NCBI RefSeq assembly: GCF_047495555.1
Contig: NZ_CP166866.1
Coordinates: forward strand, 1 to 64,000
Source: Methanobacterium_D sp040373355
Lineage (GTDB): Archaea; Methanobacteriota; Methanobacteria; Methanobacteriales; Methanobacteriaceae
Length of the DNA: 64,000 bases
Direction: 5' to 3'
In this document: one piece after another, positions 34,811 to 43,566 of the stretch
Numbering within the stretch: the first letter of the stretch is position 1
How the letters are laid out: each line of letters starts with the position of its first letter
Notes under the pieces: generated by a model
The model's input: the letters and a program-made list of their open reading frames with translations, nothing else
Databases searched by the model: none
Told to the model about the DNA's origin: nothing
Program-made: the position numbers and the translations under genes

Positions 34811-35593
34811 TTAACCTCTTCTTCCGAGTAACCCTTCAACCAATTTGGAGATAACTCCTTTTTTATCTGGTTCAATTGGATGGTATTCTTCTCCAATAAG
34901 ATCTGCACCTAATTGCATAATTGCATTACTTGTAGGAGATTTGGGGTTTCTAACTACTAATGGTTCACCAAAGGCAGCGGCCCTGCTTACCTCAGGATCA
35001 TCAGGAACAACAGCAATAACAGGAACCTCTAAAATAGTTTCAATTTCATTTATAGTTAAAAATGTTTTATCATGTTGTTCTCTGTTAACAACAACGCCTA
35101 TTATCTCTACTCCAAGCTTATTTGCAACTATCTTGGTCTTTAAAGCATCGCTTATAGAAGGAACTTCGGGTGTTGTAACAAGAATAAGCTCCTGTGCAGA
35201 AGCTATAGCTGCTAATGCATCCTTTTCCAGACCAGCAGGCGCATCTATTAAAAGTATATCTGCACCTTCAATAATGGTTTCTAAAGCACCTTCTAAACGA
35301 TCTAGGCGTATTTTACGGAGCCCTTCAAGTGAAATTCCTGCTGGAATAACCTTAACTCCCCCAGGTCCTTCATATATAGCGTCTTCAATACTGGCCTCTC
35401 CAGATAAAACATCATGTAATGTAACAGATTTTCCTTCCATTCCAAGAATAAGTTCTAAATTAGCCATTGCAACGTCTGCATCAAGTACTATTGTTTCTTC
35501 TCCGTAAGTTGATAAAGCAACACCTAAATTTGCAGTTATAGTTGTTTTTCCAACTCCGCCCTTTCCTGAGGCGACAGTTATAACTCTTGTCAT
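34811..35593 (-). CDS. minD: MinD-type P-loop ATPase
   Basis: A 260-residue ATPase with intact deviant Walker A SGKGGVGKTTITANLG, switch-like DADVAMANLELILG, Walker B ILLIDAPAGLEKD and GVVVNREQHD. The C-terminal helix LVEGLLGRRG fits membrane targeting. In archaea MinD homologues position cellular machinery. Shares an operon with the DUF2226 gene (10-base gap) and the Arg-variant MinD (14-base gap). The AGGAGGT-like Shine-Dalgarno precedes the start. Confidence 0.92.
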   Translation of the reverse strand: MTRVITVASGKGGVGKTTITANLGVALSTYGEETIVLDADVAMANLELILGMEGKSVTLHDVLSGEASIEDAIYEGPGGVKVIPAGISLEGLRKIRLDRLEGALETIIEGADILLIDAPAGLEKDALAAIASAQELILVTTPEVPSISDALKTKIVANKLGVEIIGVVVNREQHDKTFLTINEIETILEVPVIAVVPDDPEVSRAAAFGEPLVVRNPKSPTSNAIMQLGADLIGEEYHPIEPDKKGVISKLVEGLLGRRG

Positions 35594-35603
35594 TCAATAC
35601 CTC

Positions 35604-36767
35604 CTAGCTGATCTCTACATTAATTTCAAAATCTTCAACAATCTCAGGATACCCTCTGAAGCTCTTTTTAATCTCCATTTGAGTAATATTAATTATTTGC
35701 CTTCTTAAATTCTCAAGATCCTTTGAATCGCCCATGAATCTTGATAATAAACTTTTACTTTCATATTCAGTGATTATATTTATTGTTCCAGAAAGTTCTG
35801 AAGTATTGTCTAAAAATACCATAACTTCTGTTCCTTTAATTTTTGGGATGCCTAAAATTGACTTTTTAATTTTATTCATGAGAGTTAATTCAATTTTTTC
35901 AATATCTTCATCGCTTAAAGATCCACCTTTATAGGTTTCAAGAATATTTTCAACTTCTTCTTCGCCAACATCTTTTAAACCGTATTTTTTCATAAGTTCA
36001 GCACGATCTACGACTTCAGCTTCAACGCCAGGTTCTGCAAATTCATTTTCCTTTTTTGATTCAATATTATCTTGCTCTAAATTCTCAGTAATATTTGTTT
36101 CATCTGATACTGATTCATTTTCTAAAGGTTTTTCTTGTACTTCATTTTCATTAGTTTCAGGAACTTTAGTTTCTGTAGCCTGTGAAATTGCCATTAATTT
36201 TTCTCTTACTTCACTTGTATCATTTTCAGATTTTAAGTCTTTTAAAACGGGTTTTGGTTCTTCCTTCACTTCATTGATATTATCTGCTGGTTCTAAACCC
36301 TTTAGGACATCTTTTGGTTCATCCAATACTTTTTTAAGGCTTTCAAGTTGAGGTTCACTGTCATACATAGGAAGTTTTGAACTTTTTTCCTTTATTTCAC
36401 CACGTTCTTCGGTTTTCTTAAGTTCATCTATAATGTTATCAACTTGAGAATCAATATCAATTACGCAAAACTTGTTTAAATCCATTAAATATTTCATTTG
36501 CGACTGTTTAAGATCAAAGACTTCAATTAATGTTTTGCTGTCACTGGTGGTAGCTTTTATTTTTTCAATAGCTTCCTTTTTTAAATAATCATCAAATGAT
36601 GATGCTGACTCTTTACCATCATTAAAAAGAATATACCCTTCTGAAGATCCTGCAGTTACCCTTATAAATCCATTGAATTTTTTTGATTTTAATTCACCTA
36701 CAAGCTCATTAAAGTTTATTTGATCAGCGTAAGACATTAAAGACGGTCGTGTGATTGGTAACTCCAT
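35604..36767 (-). CDS. DUF2226 family protein, acidic linker
   Basis: A 387-residue protein. The N-terminal ~110 residues (FNELVGELKSKKFNGFIRVTAG...GYILFNDGKESA) match DUF2226, which resembles PATAN/roadblock-associated sensor modules. Residues ~130-260 are an acidic, low-complexity linker (many Glu/Lys/Ser). The C-terminal ~120 residues have a MEKYGLKDVGEEEVENIL-like helical start and an alpha/beta domain. Upstream of minD by ten bases and likely functions with it. The architecture (sensor, acidic linker, C-domain) parallels the roadblock protein at 51933. Confidence 0.78.
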   Translation of the reverse strand: MELPITRPSLMSYADQINFNELVGELKSKKFNGFIRVTAGSSEGYILFNDGKESASSFDDYLKKEAIEKIKATTSDSKTLIEVFDLKQSQMKYLMDLNKFCVIDIDSQVDNIIDELKKTEERGEIKEKSSKLPMYDSEPQLESLKKVLDEPKDVLKGLEPADNINEVKEEPKPVLKDLKSENDTSEVREKLMAISQATETKVPETNENEVQEKPLENESVSDETNITENLEQDNIESKKENEFAEPGVEAEVVDRAELMKKYGLKDVGEEEVENILETYKGGSLSDEDIEKIELTLMNKIKKSILGIPKIKGTEVMVFLDNTSELSGTINIITEYESKSLLSRFMGDSKDLENLRRQIINITQMEIKKSFRGYPEIVEDFEINVEIS

Positions 36768-36871
36768 TTTAACTCCTCAAATTATTATAAATATAATTTG
36801 AAATAAGGTACTTTTTAATTTTTCTATTTTAATCTAGAATGACATGAAAACATAACATAATAATAATATAT

Positions 36872-37225
36872 TTACTTTCTTACAAGTTTAATTTCAGGAG
36901 GAGTAATTATTACTACATTTTTACCATTTTTACATAATAGTATGGCCTCTCCACCTACATTATCTCTAAATTCTTTTAATTTTTCTCCCACCATCTTAAA
37001 ATCATCAGGGCTATCTTCTATAAAACTCATATCAATTATAATTGGATTTTTGTCCTCTTTAATCTGGTTTAAAGCATCTTCTATATCTGGAATACCCATT
37101 GCTTTCATCAGGATTATTTCATAAAATGAATGTTCAGGAACTATAATAGTTTCTTTCTCTTCTTCTTCTTCATTTTCTTCTTCCATTCCCAGATTTTTCT
37201 TAATATAATCCATGATGTCTTTCAT
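36872..37225 (-). CDS. sepF: archaeal SepF, FtsZ membrane anchor
   Basis: A 117-residue SepF. The N-terminal MKDIMDYIKKNLGM is a membrane-targeting amphipathic helix; residues ~17-28 are an acidic Glu run linker; the C-terminal SepF core has the strand IIVPEHSFYEIILMKAM and NPIIIDMSFIEDSPDDFKMVGEKLKEF, ending with VVIITPPEIKLVRK. In archaea SepF tethers FtsZ to the membrane. It sits upstream of DUF2226 and two minD genes on the same strand, making a division and polarity cluster. Confidence 0.88.
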   Translation of the reverse strand: MKDIMDYIKKNLGMEEENEEEEEKETIIVPEHSFYEIILMKAMGIPDIEDALNQIKEDKNPIIIDMSFIEDSPDDFKMVGEKLKEFRDNVGGEAILLCKNGKNVVIITPPEIKLVRK

Positions 37226-37272
37226 TCTAATTCCCCTATACGCTGATTATGGCGGTAAAATGTAATAAAGAA

Positions 37273-38322
37273 TTATTTTAGTCCAACGCAATCTAAGATA
37301 GCGTCCAGTAGTTTTGGAGCTCCGCCATTTTTAATGTCTACTGCTGGCAATTTGTATTTTTCCTCATACTTCAATATATCCTTTTTGCCACTTACATTTC
37401 TCATATTCAATGAAATACCAACAACTTTTGTAGGTTCGAGTGCTTCTATTGCTTTAATTTCATCCACTATGCCTCTTGGCTCCCTGAAAGGATGGTTAGG
37501 TCTATGACAAACAACAGTTGCATTAGGCATTGACCCTATAAGTATTGCACCTGAAAGTCCCCTTGGATGAGGATTTCCTTTTTCAGTGAGACTTGACTGT
37601 CCTTCAACAAATATAATATCTGGATTTTTCTTTTCTTCCATATATTTCATTGAACCCATAACTGCAGCTGCTACATCCATTACTGAAAGGCTTCCTGCTC
37701 TAAAATTAAGATCAACACCTTCAATACCCATTTCATCAGTGGATATTATTGCAGCTTTTAACCCTCTTTGTTCTGCAGTTTCTCCAAGGACTCGGGTTGT
37801 TGTTCTTTTCCCGCATTCCTGAGATGTTCCTCCAACAAAAACTACTGGAGCTTTTGGTTTATAGAATATTTTTGGTAGAATTTCAGTACATTGAGGAGGA
37901 GCGATTCCAAAAATTTCCTTAATAACATCTAATCGAGGGCTAATTTCTTTTAATACAACACCTTTAGATTCTGCAAACTTAACTAATGATTGATTTTCAA
38001 TAAGTGACATTGAACGGAATGATACTACTACATTTTTCCCATTATCTACCGCTTGCACAGCATATTTAAGGGCTGAACCTTCAGCACCTATAGGAAGCAT
38101 AATTGCAACACTATTAGCATCAGTTTCTTCTATTAATTCATTAAGACTTGAAGAAACTCGATGACCGCAAAATTCTGTTCCCTGTTTTTTAATATCATCG
38201 TCAACAAAACCAACCGCTTCAATTCCTTCAAAATTTGAGAACTTTTCTCCACCCCCTCCACATCCAACAATTATAAATGGATTAAGTTTTTGAAGTTCTT
38301 TCACAGAAGTTACATCATACAA
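37273..38322 (-). CDS. DUF1611 family P-loop-like protein
   Basis: A 349-residue protein with an N-terminal Rossmann-like part (FIIVGCGGGGEKFSNFEGIEAVGFVDDD) and a C-terminal P-loop-like domain (VFVGGTSQECGKRTTTRVL, then IISTDEMGIEGVDL and IFVEGQSSLTEKG). DUF1611 members include DgcN-type D-glutamate N-acetyltransferase subunits in bacteria; the archaeal role is unknown. The start is TTG 38322 after GGAGTGA; the next in-frame Met is far inside. Confidence 0.75.
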   Translation of the reverse strand: MYDVTSVKELQKLNPFIIVGCGGGGEKFSNFEGIEAVGFVDDDIKKQGTEFCGHRVSSSLNELIEETDANSVAIMLPIGAEGSALKYAVQAVDNGKNVVVSFRSMSLIENQSLVKFAESKGVVLKEISPRLDVIKEIFGIAPPQCTEILPKIFYKPKAPVVFVGGTSQECGKRTTTRVLGETAEQRGLKAAIISTDEMGIEGVDLNFRAGSLSVMDVAAAVMGSMKYMEEKKNPDIIFVEGQSSLTEKGNPHPRGLSGAILIGSMPNATVVCHRPNHPFREPRGIVDEIKAIEALEPTKVVGISLNMRNVSGKKDILKYEEKYKLPAVDIKNGGAPKLLDAILDCVGLK

Positions 38323-38390
38323 ATAATCACTCCATTATCAATTTCAAAGTTCATTTACATTACCTATTTATTTAATAAAGGTTAAACCAA

Positions 38391-38400
38391 GATATATACT
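38391..38400 (+). promoter_or_regulatory. TATA box for the roadblock gene leader
   Basis: GATATATACT, preceded by purine-rich AAACCAA that could serve as BRE, is the best archaeal promoter upstream of the roadblock gene. A start of transcription about 25 bases downstream (~38420) would give a leader of about 235 bases, which is exceptionally long for this organism and coincides with the structured repeat region. Confidence 0.45.
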
Positions 38401-38436
38401 TTAAGATAAATATTTTGGGTAGCAGATTCAATCCAT

Positions 38437-38651
38437 TTGGAGGTTGGAGAAAAATGCAAAGCATGCAAAAAAATTTAGTTTTTTTGCTGTGTCAGATTGG
38501 GAATTTGGCAGCATTTTTCTAAACTTTCGAAAATCGTGGATTTTTTGGAGGTTGAAAGAAACTCTTAATTTCTTTAACCCCAAAAACAAAGTTTTTGGAG
38601 GCTGAAGGGAATTTTAATTCCCTGAACCCAATTATTGAAAATAATTGGAGG
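38437..38651 (+). repeat. structured leader with repeated SD-hairpin units
   Basis: Four GGAGG motifs (starting 38439, 38547, 38597, 38647) precede the roadblock start codon. The last three are exactly 50 bases apart. Each 50-base unit has GGAGG, then a stem (AAAGAAA with TTTCTTT; AGGGAAT with ATTCCCT), then a second stem pairing into the next SD (CCAAAAA with TTTTTGG; CCAATTATT with AATAATTGG). The stems differ in sequence but keep pairing, i.e. covariation. The 5' part has AGAAAAATGC (38448-38457) pairing with GCATTTTTCT (38511-38520) around a 9-bp inner stem (38465-38487). Confidence 0.65.
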
Positions 38652-38657
38652 CATAGT

Positions 38658-39005
38658 ATGATAGAAAGAATACTTAAAGATTTGGGAAGAATAAACGGGG
38701 TAAACGGTTCCTTAGTGGTTGGAAAAGATGGTTTGATCATAGAAGCAGAAGTTCCAGGAGACATTGATTCCGAACTTGTGGCTGCGATGTCATCTGCAGT
38801 TTTTGGTACAGCTGAAAGGTCAGCAGAAGAAATGAAACATGACCCATTACAACAGGTAATGATAGAAGGAGATAAAGGTAAAACTCTCATGATTGATGCT
38901 GGAGAAGGTATCTTAGTAGTAATTACTGATATAGACATCAATTTAGGTTTAATCAGGATTGAAATGAGAAGAAGCGCTGAACGTGTAATTGACTTCCTTG
39001 GATAA
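38658..39005 (+). CDS. roadblock/LC7 domain protein (MglB-like)
   Basis: A 115-residue single roadblock/LC7 domain: MIERILKDLGRINGVNGSLVVGKDGLIIEAEV, then VAAMSSAVFGTAERSAEEM and GILVVITDIDINLGLIRIEMRRSAERV. Bacterial MglB-type members regulate small GTPases and polarity; archaeal members are unknown. I place the start at ATG 38658, 7 bases after GGAGG; a longer frame from TTG 38595 would translate the hairpin repeats and is rejected. It lies just downstream of the SepF/MinD cluster on the other strand. Confidence 0.9.
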   Translation: MIERILKDLGRINGVNGSLVVGKDGLIIEAEVPGDIDSELVAAMSSAVFGTAERSAEEMKHDPLQQVMIEGDKGKTLMIDAGEGILVVITDIDINLGLIRIEMRRSAERVIDFLG

Positions 39006-39127
39006 ATGGATTAAAAAGGATCAAATTAATACTGATCAAAAATTCTTAATACTATGTTGTATAATATTAACATAGATATATATCATTAATCCTTTTTACT
39101 CCCTTATTTATCTCCTGGAGATGTCAC

Positions 39128-40084
39128 ATGTTAAAGAAACCTTATGTTATTTTGATAGGAAGTGCTTCTGGTATTGGTAAATCAACAATAGCTTCAGAAA
39201 TAGCTAAAACATTAGGAATAAAACATTTAATTGAAACTGATTTTATAAGAGAAATAGTAAGAGGAGTAATAGGGCCCGAGTTCGCACCTGCTCTCCATAT
39301 GTCTTCTTTTGATGCATATGTTACCATAAGAGATAAAGATAGGTATCATGGAGATGAAAGAAGCCTAATAAGCGCCGGATTTGAAGAACATGCTTCTTTT
39401 GTTATTCCTGCAATTGAAAAAGTTATTAGAAGAGCAGTGGATGATTTTGATGACATTGTAATTGAAGGTGTGCATCTCGTTCCAGGGCTCATTAACTTCG
39501 AAAGATTCAAAAATGATGCATCCATACATTTTTTCGTTCTTACAACAGATGAAGAAGTCCATAAGGAAAGATTCGTTAAAAGGGCAATGAAGATTAAAAG
39601 AGGCGGGAAACATCTGGAATATTTTAAGGAAAACCGTATAATAAATGATGTTTTAGTTAAAAAAGCTAAAGAGCACAATGTAAGCATTGTAAATAATTTA
39701 GATATTGATAGTACGGTTAAAAGGACACTTACAGTAATTAGAAAAATATGTACAACTGTAACTTTAAATAATACAGTTGAAGAAATTCCTTCTGTAATGG
39801 AGACTATACTCAAATATGGAGGGAGAATGGTAGATATTTCCTACTACTTAAGAGGTTTTAGAGAACCTGTAACAAGAAAAGTAAATATATCTGATCCATA
39901 TGAGGTTGAACGCTTTTTAAAGTCTATTTCTACTAATGAAGAAAGAAAAAGAGATTTAGAAAAGCTTTATGAATTATCAAATAATGTTCATGGCCACAAA
40001 TTGTGTGCTCCAGATGAAGAAAGTCTTCAAATGATGATTGATGAACTGGATGAAAAAGGTTTTATCCTTAAAGATCAAAAATAA
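39128..40084 (+). CDS. 2-phosphoglycerate kinase
   Basis: A 318-residue P-loop kinase with Walker A GSASGIGKSTIASEIA at residues ~10-25, then the LIETDFIREIVRG and GPEFAPALHMSSFDAY motifs of 2-phosphoglycerate kinase, and IEGVHLVPG. It converts 2-phosphoglycerate to 2,3-diphosphoglycerate, precursor of cyclic 2,3-diphosphoglycerate, an abundant solute and phosphate store of Methanobacteriales. The C-terminal ~70 residues form the family's helical extension. Shine-Dalgarno CTGGAGAT precedes the ATG. Confidence 0.92.
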   Translation: MLKKPYVILIGSASGIGKSTIASEIAKTLGIKHLIETDFIREIVRGVIGPEFAPALHMSSFDAYVTIRDKDRYHGDERSLISAGFEEHASFVIPAIEKVIRRAVDDFDDIVIEGVHLVPGLINFERFKNDASIHFFVLTTDEEVHKERFVKRAMKIKRGGKHLEYFKENRIINDVLVKKAKEHNVSIVNNLDIDSTVKRTLTVIRKICTTVTLNNTVEEIPSVMETILKYGGRMVDISYYLRGFREPVTRKVNISDPYEVERFLKSISTNEERKRDLEKLYELSNNVHGHKLCAPDEESLQMMIDELDEKGFILKDQK

Positions 40085-40162
40085 TTATTATATTTTTTCT
40101 ATTTAGACTTAATTTATTTTTCATTTTTAATATTATAACTGAATTTAAAGGAGTTAATCAAA

Positions 40163-40729
40163 TTGAATGCTATGAAAGGAGATTGTCCTGTCTGCGGATC
40201 AAGAGGAACTGTAGATTTAATATCAAAAACTGAAGAAATTCCATATTTTGGAGAGATTATGGAATCAACAATCATCTGTTCACAATGCGGATATAAACAT
40301 TCTGATACCCTATGTCTTGAGCAAAAAGAACCTGTAAGATATTCTATGTACATCAGAAAAGATAATTTAAATGCACGTGTGGTTAAATCTCAAACAGCTA
40401 CAGTTAGCATACCTGAATTAGGCTTAAAGGTAGAACCGGGTACTAAGTGTCAAGGATATGTATCTAATATTGAAGGCATATTGCAGAGATTTGAAGATGC
40501 TGTAAATACTGCAATTAAATTTGTAGAAGATGACGAATCAAAAAATAATGCTCTCAGAATACTTGAAGAGATAGAAAGTGTTAAAAATGGTAAAATGGAA
40601 GTTGAAATAATAATTGAAGACCCTTTTGGCCATAGTACTATACTTCATGATGATGCATCAAGTAGAGCTCTAACGGAAGATGAAATCAAGCACTTAGAAA
40701 CTGGATTTATAACATTTGAAAATGAATAA
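40163..40729 (+). CDS. ZPR1 zinc-finger domain protein
   Basis: A 188-residue archaeal ZPR1 protein. The zinc site is CPVCGSRG with CSQCGYKHSD (four Cys), followed by the ZPR1 beta domain with VVKSQTATVSIPELGLKVEPGTKCQGYVSNIEGIL. Eukaryotic ZPR1 is a chaperone for eEF1A; an archaeal EF1A chaperone role is an attractive inference. The start is TTG 40163, nine bases after AAAGGAG; ATG 40172 is too far from it. Confidence 0.9.
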   Translation: MNAMKGDCPVCGSRGTVDLISKTEEIPYFGEIMESTIICSQCGYKHSDTLCLEQKEPVRYSMYIRKDNLNARVVKSQTATVSIPELGLKVEPGTKCQGYVSNIEGILQRFEDAVNTAIKFVEDDESKNNALRILEEIESVKNGKMEVEIIIEDPFGHSTILHDDASSRALTEDEIKHLETGFITFENE

Positions 40730-40955
40730 ACCATTTTTATTTTTTAAATTTTTAACATTAAATCTCTTATTTTAATCTAATTTTTCAATATTAAAGTAAT
40801 TTAACTAGCTAAATGCTAAATAAAGTATTTTAATTAAACATTAAACTGAACAGTAGTTATTATATGTATGTAGTAATATAATACTATTAAAATGTATTAT
40901 TAGTATTTTCTATTTATTATTTCATTTAGTACAATAATCATCAGGAGAGATTCAG

Positions 40956-43394
40956 ATGGATCGAAAACCGGGTTTAAATAATGGTGATGATTTTATTGAA
41001 TCAGAAGAATATGGTCCCATATCTGAATTAGATTACCGTTTTTTTGAATATATGCAAGAAGGAGTAATAGTTTCAACTCCAGTGTATAAAAATTCTGAAG
41101 TTATAGACTTAATTGTAACTTACGCTAATCTTATAGCGTATAAACAGCGAAAAGACTTTAAAGCCGGATTTATTGCTAAAAGTATTCGAGAGTTATACGA
41201 TTCAGAAACAGTGCAAGTTGACCTCCAGAAAGCCAATGAATCAATTTCTACAGGAAGGGGATTAAAATATGAAATCTATAGGCCCAATATAGATAAATAT
41301 TTTTCAATTTCCGCTTTTTCACCAAGAGAAGATATTTATGTAACGTTTTCTATTGATATAACTAAACAAAAGAAGTCCGAAGAGAGAATAAATAGGGAAC
41401 GTCATAAGCTTCTGGACATAATTGAATTTTTACCGGATGCTACGTTTGTCATAGATAAAAATAAAGAAGTAATTGCATGGAATCATGCTCTGGAAAAAAT
41501 GACAGGAGTTTCTAAAGAAGAAATTTTAGGTAAAAATAACTATGAATATTCAATACCTTTCTATGGAGTTAAAAGGCCAATTATAATTGATCTTATATTT
41601 TTAGAAGAAAAAGAAATTGAAGAAAAGTATGATTATGTGAAAAGAGAAGGAAATACCTTATTTGCAGAAGTTTTTGTTAATAATTTATATAATGGAAAAG
41701 GTGCCTTTGTATTTGTAAAAGCTTCTCCACTTTACGATGCTCAAGGAAATCTTGTCGGATCAATTGAAAGTGTGCGTGACATTACAGAAGCAAAAAAAGC
41801 ACAAATAGCTCTAGAGGAAAGTAGAAAAAAATATAAAGAATTAGTACAGGATGCAAATAGTATTATAATTCGACTTGATAGAACAGGTCATATAACTTTT
41901 TTCAATGAATTTGCAGAAAGATTCTTTGGTTATAAAAAGGACGAGGTAATAGGAAAAAATATTATAGGTACGATAGTGCCTGAAATTGAGTCTTCAGGAA
42001 GAGATCTTAAAAAACTTATTAACAAAATAATAAAGAGTCCTGAAGAATATTATTCTAACGAAAATGAAAATATTACTAAAGATGGAAAAAGAGTTTGGGT
42101 TTCATGGGCAAATAGGGTAATTTATGACGATAAAGGGAACCAAATAGGTCTCTTAAGTGTAGGTACTGATATTACAGAAAAGAGAGAATATGAAATTGCG
42201 TTACGTGAAAGTGAAGAGAAGTTCCGAAGTACAATTGAACAATCTACAGATGGTATCGCTATAATCGATGAAGAAGGTAAAATAATTGAATGGAATAAAG
42301 GGATGGAAAGGATTACCGGATATAAGAGTAAAGAAGAGATAAATAAGTTCGTCTGGGATTCTCAATTCGATTTATTACCTGAAGAAGAAAAAACACAAGA
42401 AACATATAATTATATTAAAAATACAATAACTGAATTTCTAAAAACCGGAACTGCTGAATGGATGAATAAAACCTTAGATCGTAAAATTCAACGCCCTGAT
42501 GGAGATATAAGGTATTTACAATCAGTTACTTATCATATTCATACAAAAAAAGGTGCAATACTTGGAAGTGTTACTAGAGACATAACAGAACAAAAAGAAA
42601 TAGAAAATGCACTTAAAGAATCTGAAGAGAAATTCCGTGCAGTTTTCAACAACGCAAATGATGCAATGTTTTTACATATAATAGATGAAAGTAGATTACC
42701 GGGAACATTCATCGAGATAAATGATAATGCAATAAAGAGTTTGGGTTATACAAGAGAAGAACTTTTAAAAATGTCACCTATGGACATTGATGCCGGAGAA
42801 GAAGATGAAATAATTCCAGTCATGGATGAGTTATTTGAAAAAGGAATATCAACTTTTGAAAGAGTTCATGTTGCTAAAAATGGCCATAAATTTCCAGTTG
42901 AGATTAGTTCACATATCTTTAAACTTGATAATGAGAAACTTGTATTATCAGTTGCCAGAGACATTACTAAACGTAAAAAAGCTGAAGATAAGTTAAGATA
43001 TGAACAAAATCTTTTAAATGCTGTTTTAAATAATATTCCTGTAGCAGTTGCAGTTGCTGAAGCACCTTCCGGGAAATTAATAAGAGCTAATGATCAATTT
43101 GAAAAAGTTTGGGAACAGCCATTTATTCCTTCAGACAACATTAAAGATTATATCAATTATAAAGGCTATCATTCTGATGGAAGACCATATGCTGCAGAAG
43201 AATGGCCTTTAGCTAGATCTATTAAAAATGGAGAAATAGTTGAAGGAGAAGAAATCAAAATTATTTTTGAAGATGGGAACGAGAAAATATTAAGCGTTAG
43301 TTCAACTCCGGTAAAGAATAATGAAGGAAAGATAATTCTTGGAGTTGTTTCAGCTGTTGATGTAACCAAGCAAATAAATAATTATAAAGATTAA
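40956..43394 (+). CDS. multi-PAS sensor protein without kinase domain
   Basis: An 812-residue cytoplasmic protein with six PAS-type domains at roughly residues 25-135, 145-280, 285-405, 410-545, 555-670 and 680-805. Five of the six domains end in PAC motifs such as DITKQKKSE, DITEAKKAQ, DITEKREYE, DITEQKEIE and DITKRKKAE. The first is similar to the N-terminal PAS of the kinase at 7578 (KYFSISAF...DITKQK). No HisKA, HATPase, GGDEF or other output follows. Possibly a sensory adaptor interacting with kinases in trans. Start has GGAGA upstream. Confidence 0.9.
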   Translation: MDRKPGLNNGDDFIESEEYGPISELDYRFFEYMQEGVIVSTPVYKNSEVIDLIVTYANLIAYKQRKDFKAGFIAKSIRELYDSETVQVDLQKANESISTGRGLKYEIYRPNIDKYFSISAFSPREDIYVTFSIDITKQKKSEERINRERHKLLDIIEFLPDATFVIDKNKEVIAWNHALEKMTGVSKEEILGKNNYEYSIPFYGVKRPIIIDLIFLEEKEIEEKYDYVKREGNTLFAEVFVNNLYNGKGAFVFVKASPLYDAQGNLVGSIESVRDITEAKKAQIALEESRKKYKELVQDANSIIIRLDRTGHITFFNEFAERFFGYKKDEVIGKNIIGTIVPEIESSGRDLKKLINKIIKSPEEYYSNENENITKDGKRVWVSWANRVIYDDKGNQIGLLSVGTDITEKREYEIALRESEEKFRSTIEQSTDGIAIIDEEGKIIEWNKGMERITGYKSKEEINKFVWDSQFDLLPEEEKTQETYNYIKNTITEFLKTGTAEWMNKTLDRKIQRPDGDIRYLQSVTYHIHTKKGAILGSVTRDITEQKEIENALKESEEKFRAVFNNANDAMFLHIIDESRLPGTFIEINDNAIKSLGYTREELLKMSPMDIDAGEEDEIIPVMDELFEKGISTFERVHVAKNGHKFPVEISSHIFKLDNEKLVLSVARDITKRKKAEDKLRYEQNLLNAVLNNIPVAVAVAEAPSGKLIRANDQFEKVWEQPFIPSDNIKDYINYKGYHSDGRPYAAEEWPLARSIKNGEIVEGEEIKIIFEDGNEKILSVSSTPVKNNEGKIILGVVSAVDVTKQINNYKD

Positions 43395-43432
43395 TTTAAT
43401 AAGATTTATATTCAATTTCTTAGGTGTTTATA

Positions 43433-43537
43433 ATGAGTATTGGAGTTATCGCTCTTATTATTGGATTAATTGTCATATTTTCATATATAATTATAAGATT
43501 TGGCGGTCTTTATCGTCGAGCAACAAGAAAGAAGTAA
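43433..43537 (+). CDS. 34-residue single-pass membrane microprotein
   Basis: A small ORF with a proper Shine-Dalgarno (AGGTGTTTATA before ATG). The product MSIGVIALIIGLIVIFSYII... has one hydrophobic helix (residues 4-22) and a strongly basic C-terminus (YRRATRKK), so the positive-inside rule predicts an extracellular N-terminus. It begins 39 bases after the six-PAS gene and may be co-transcribed with it. No known family. Confidence 0.6.
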   Translation: MSIGVIALIIGLIVIFSYIIIRFGGLYRRATRKK

Positions 43538-43566
43538 AATTCAAAAATAGATGAGAAAATAGAAGA

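Noticed and set aside
34845..35507. Long antisense ORF (220 residues) over minD
   Set aside because: Low-complexity Ser/Thr/Ile composition typical of an antisense shadow; minD on the other strand is a strong match.
38595..38657. N-terminal extension of the roadblock gene from TTG 38595
   Set aside because: It would translate the hairpin/SD repeats and has no ribosome binding site; ATG 38658 is seven bases after GGAGG and gives a full roadblock domain.
39346..39813. Antisense ORF over 2-phosphoglycerate kinase
   Set aside because: The kinase has all family motifs; the antisense frame has none.
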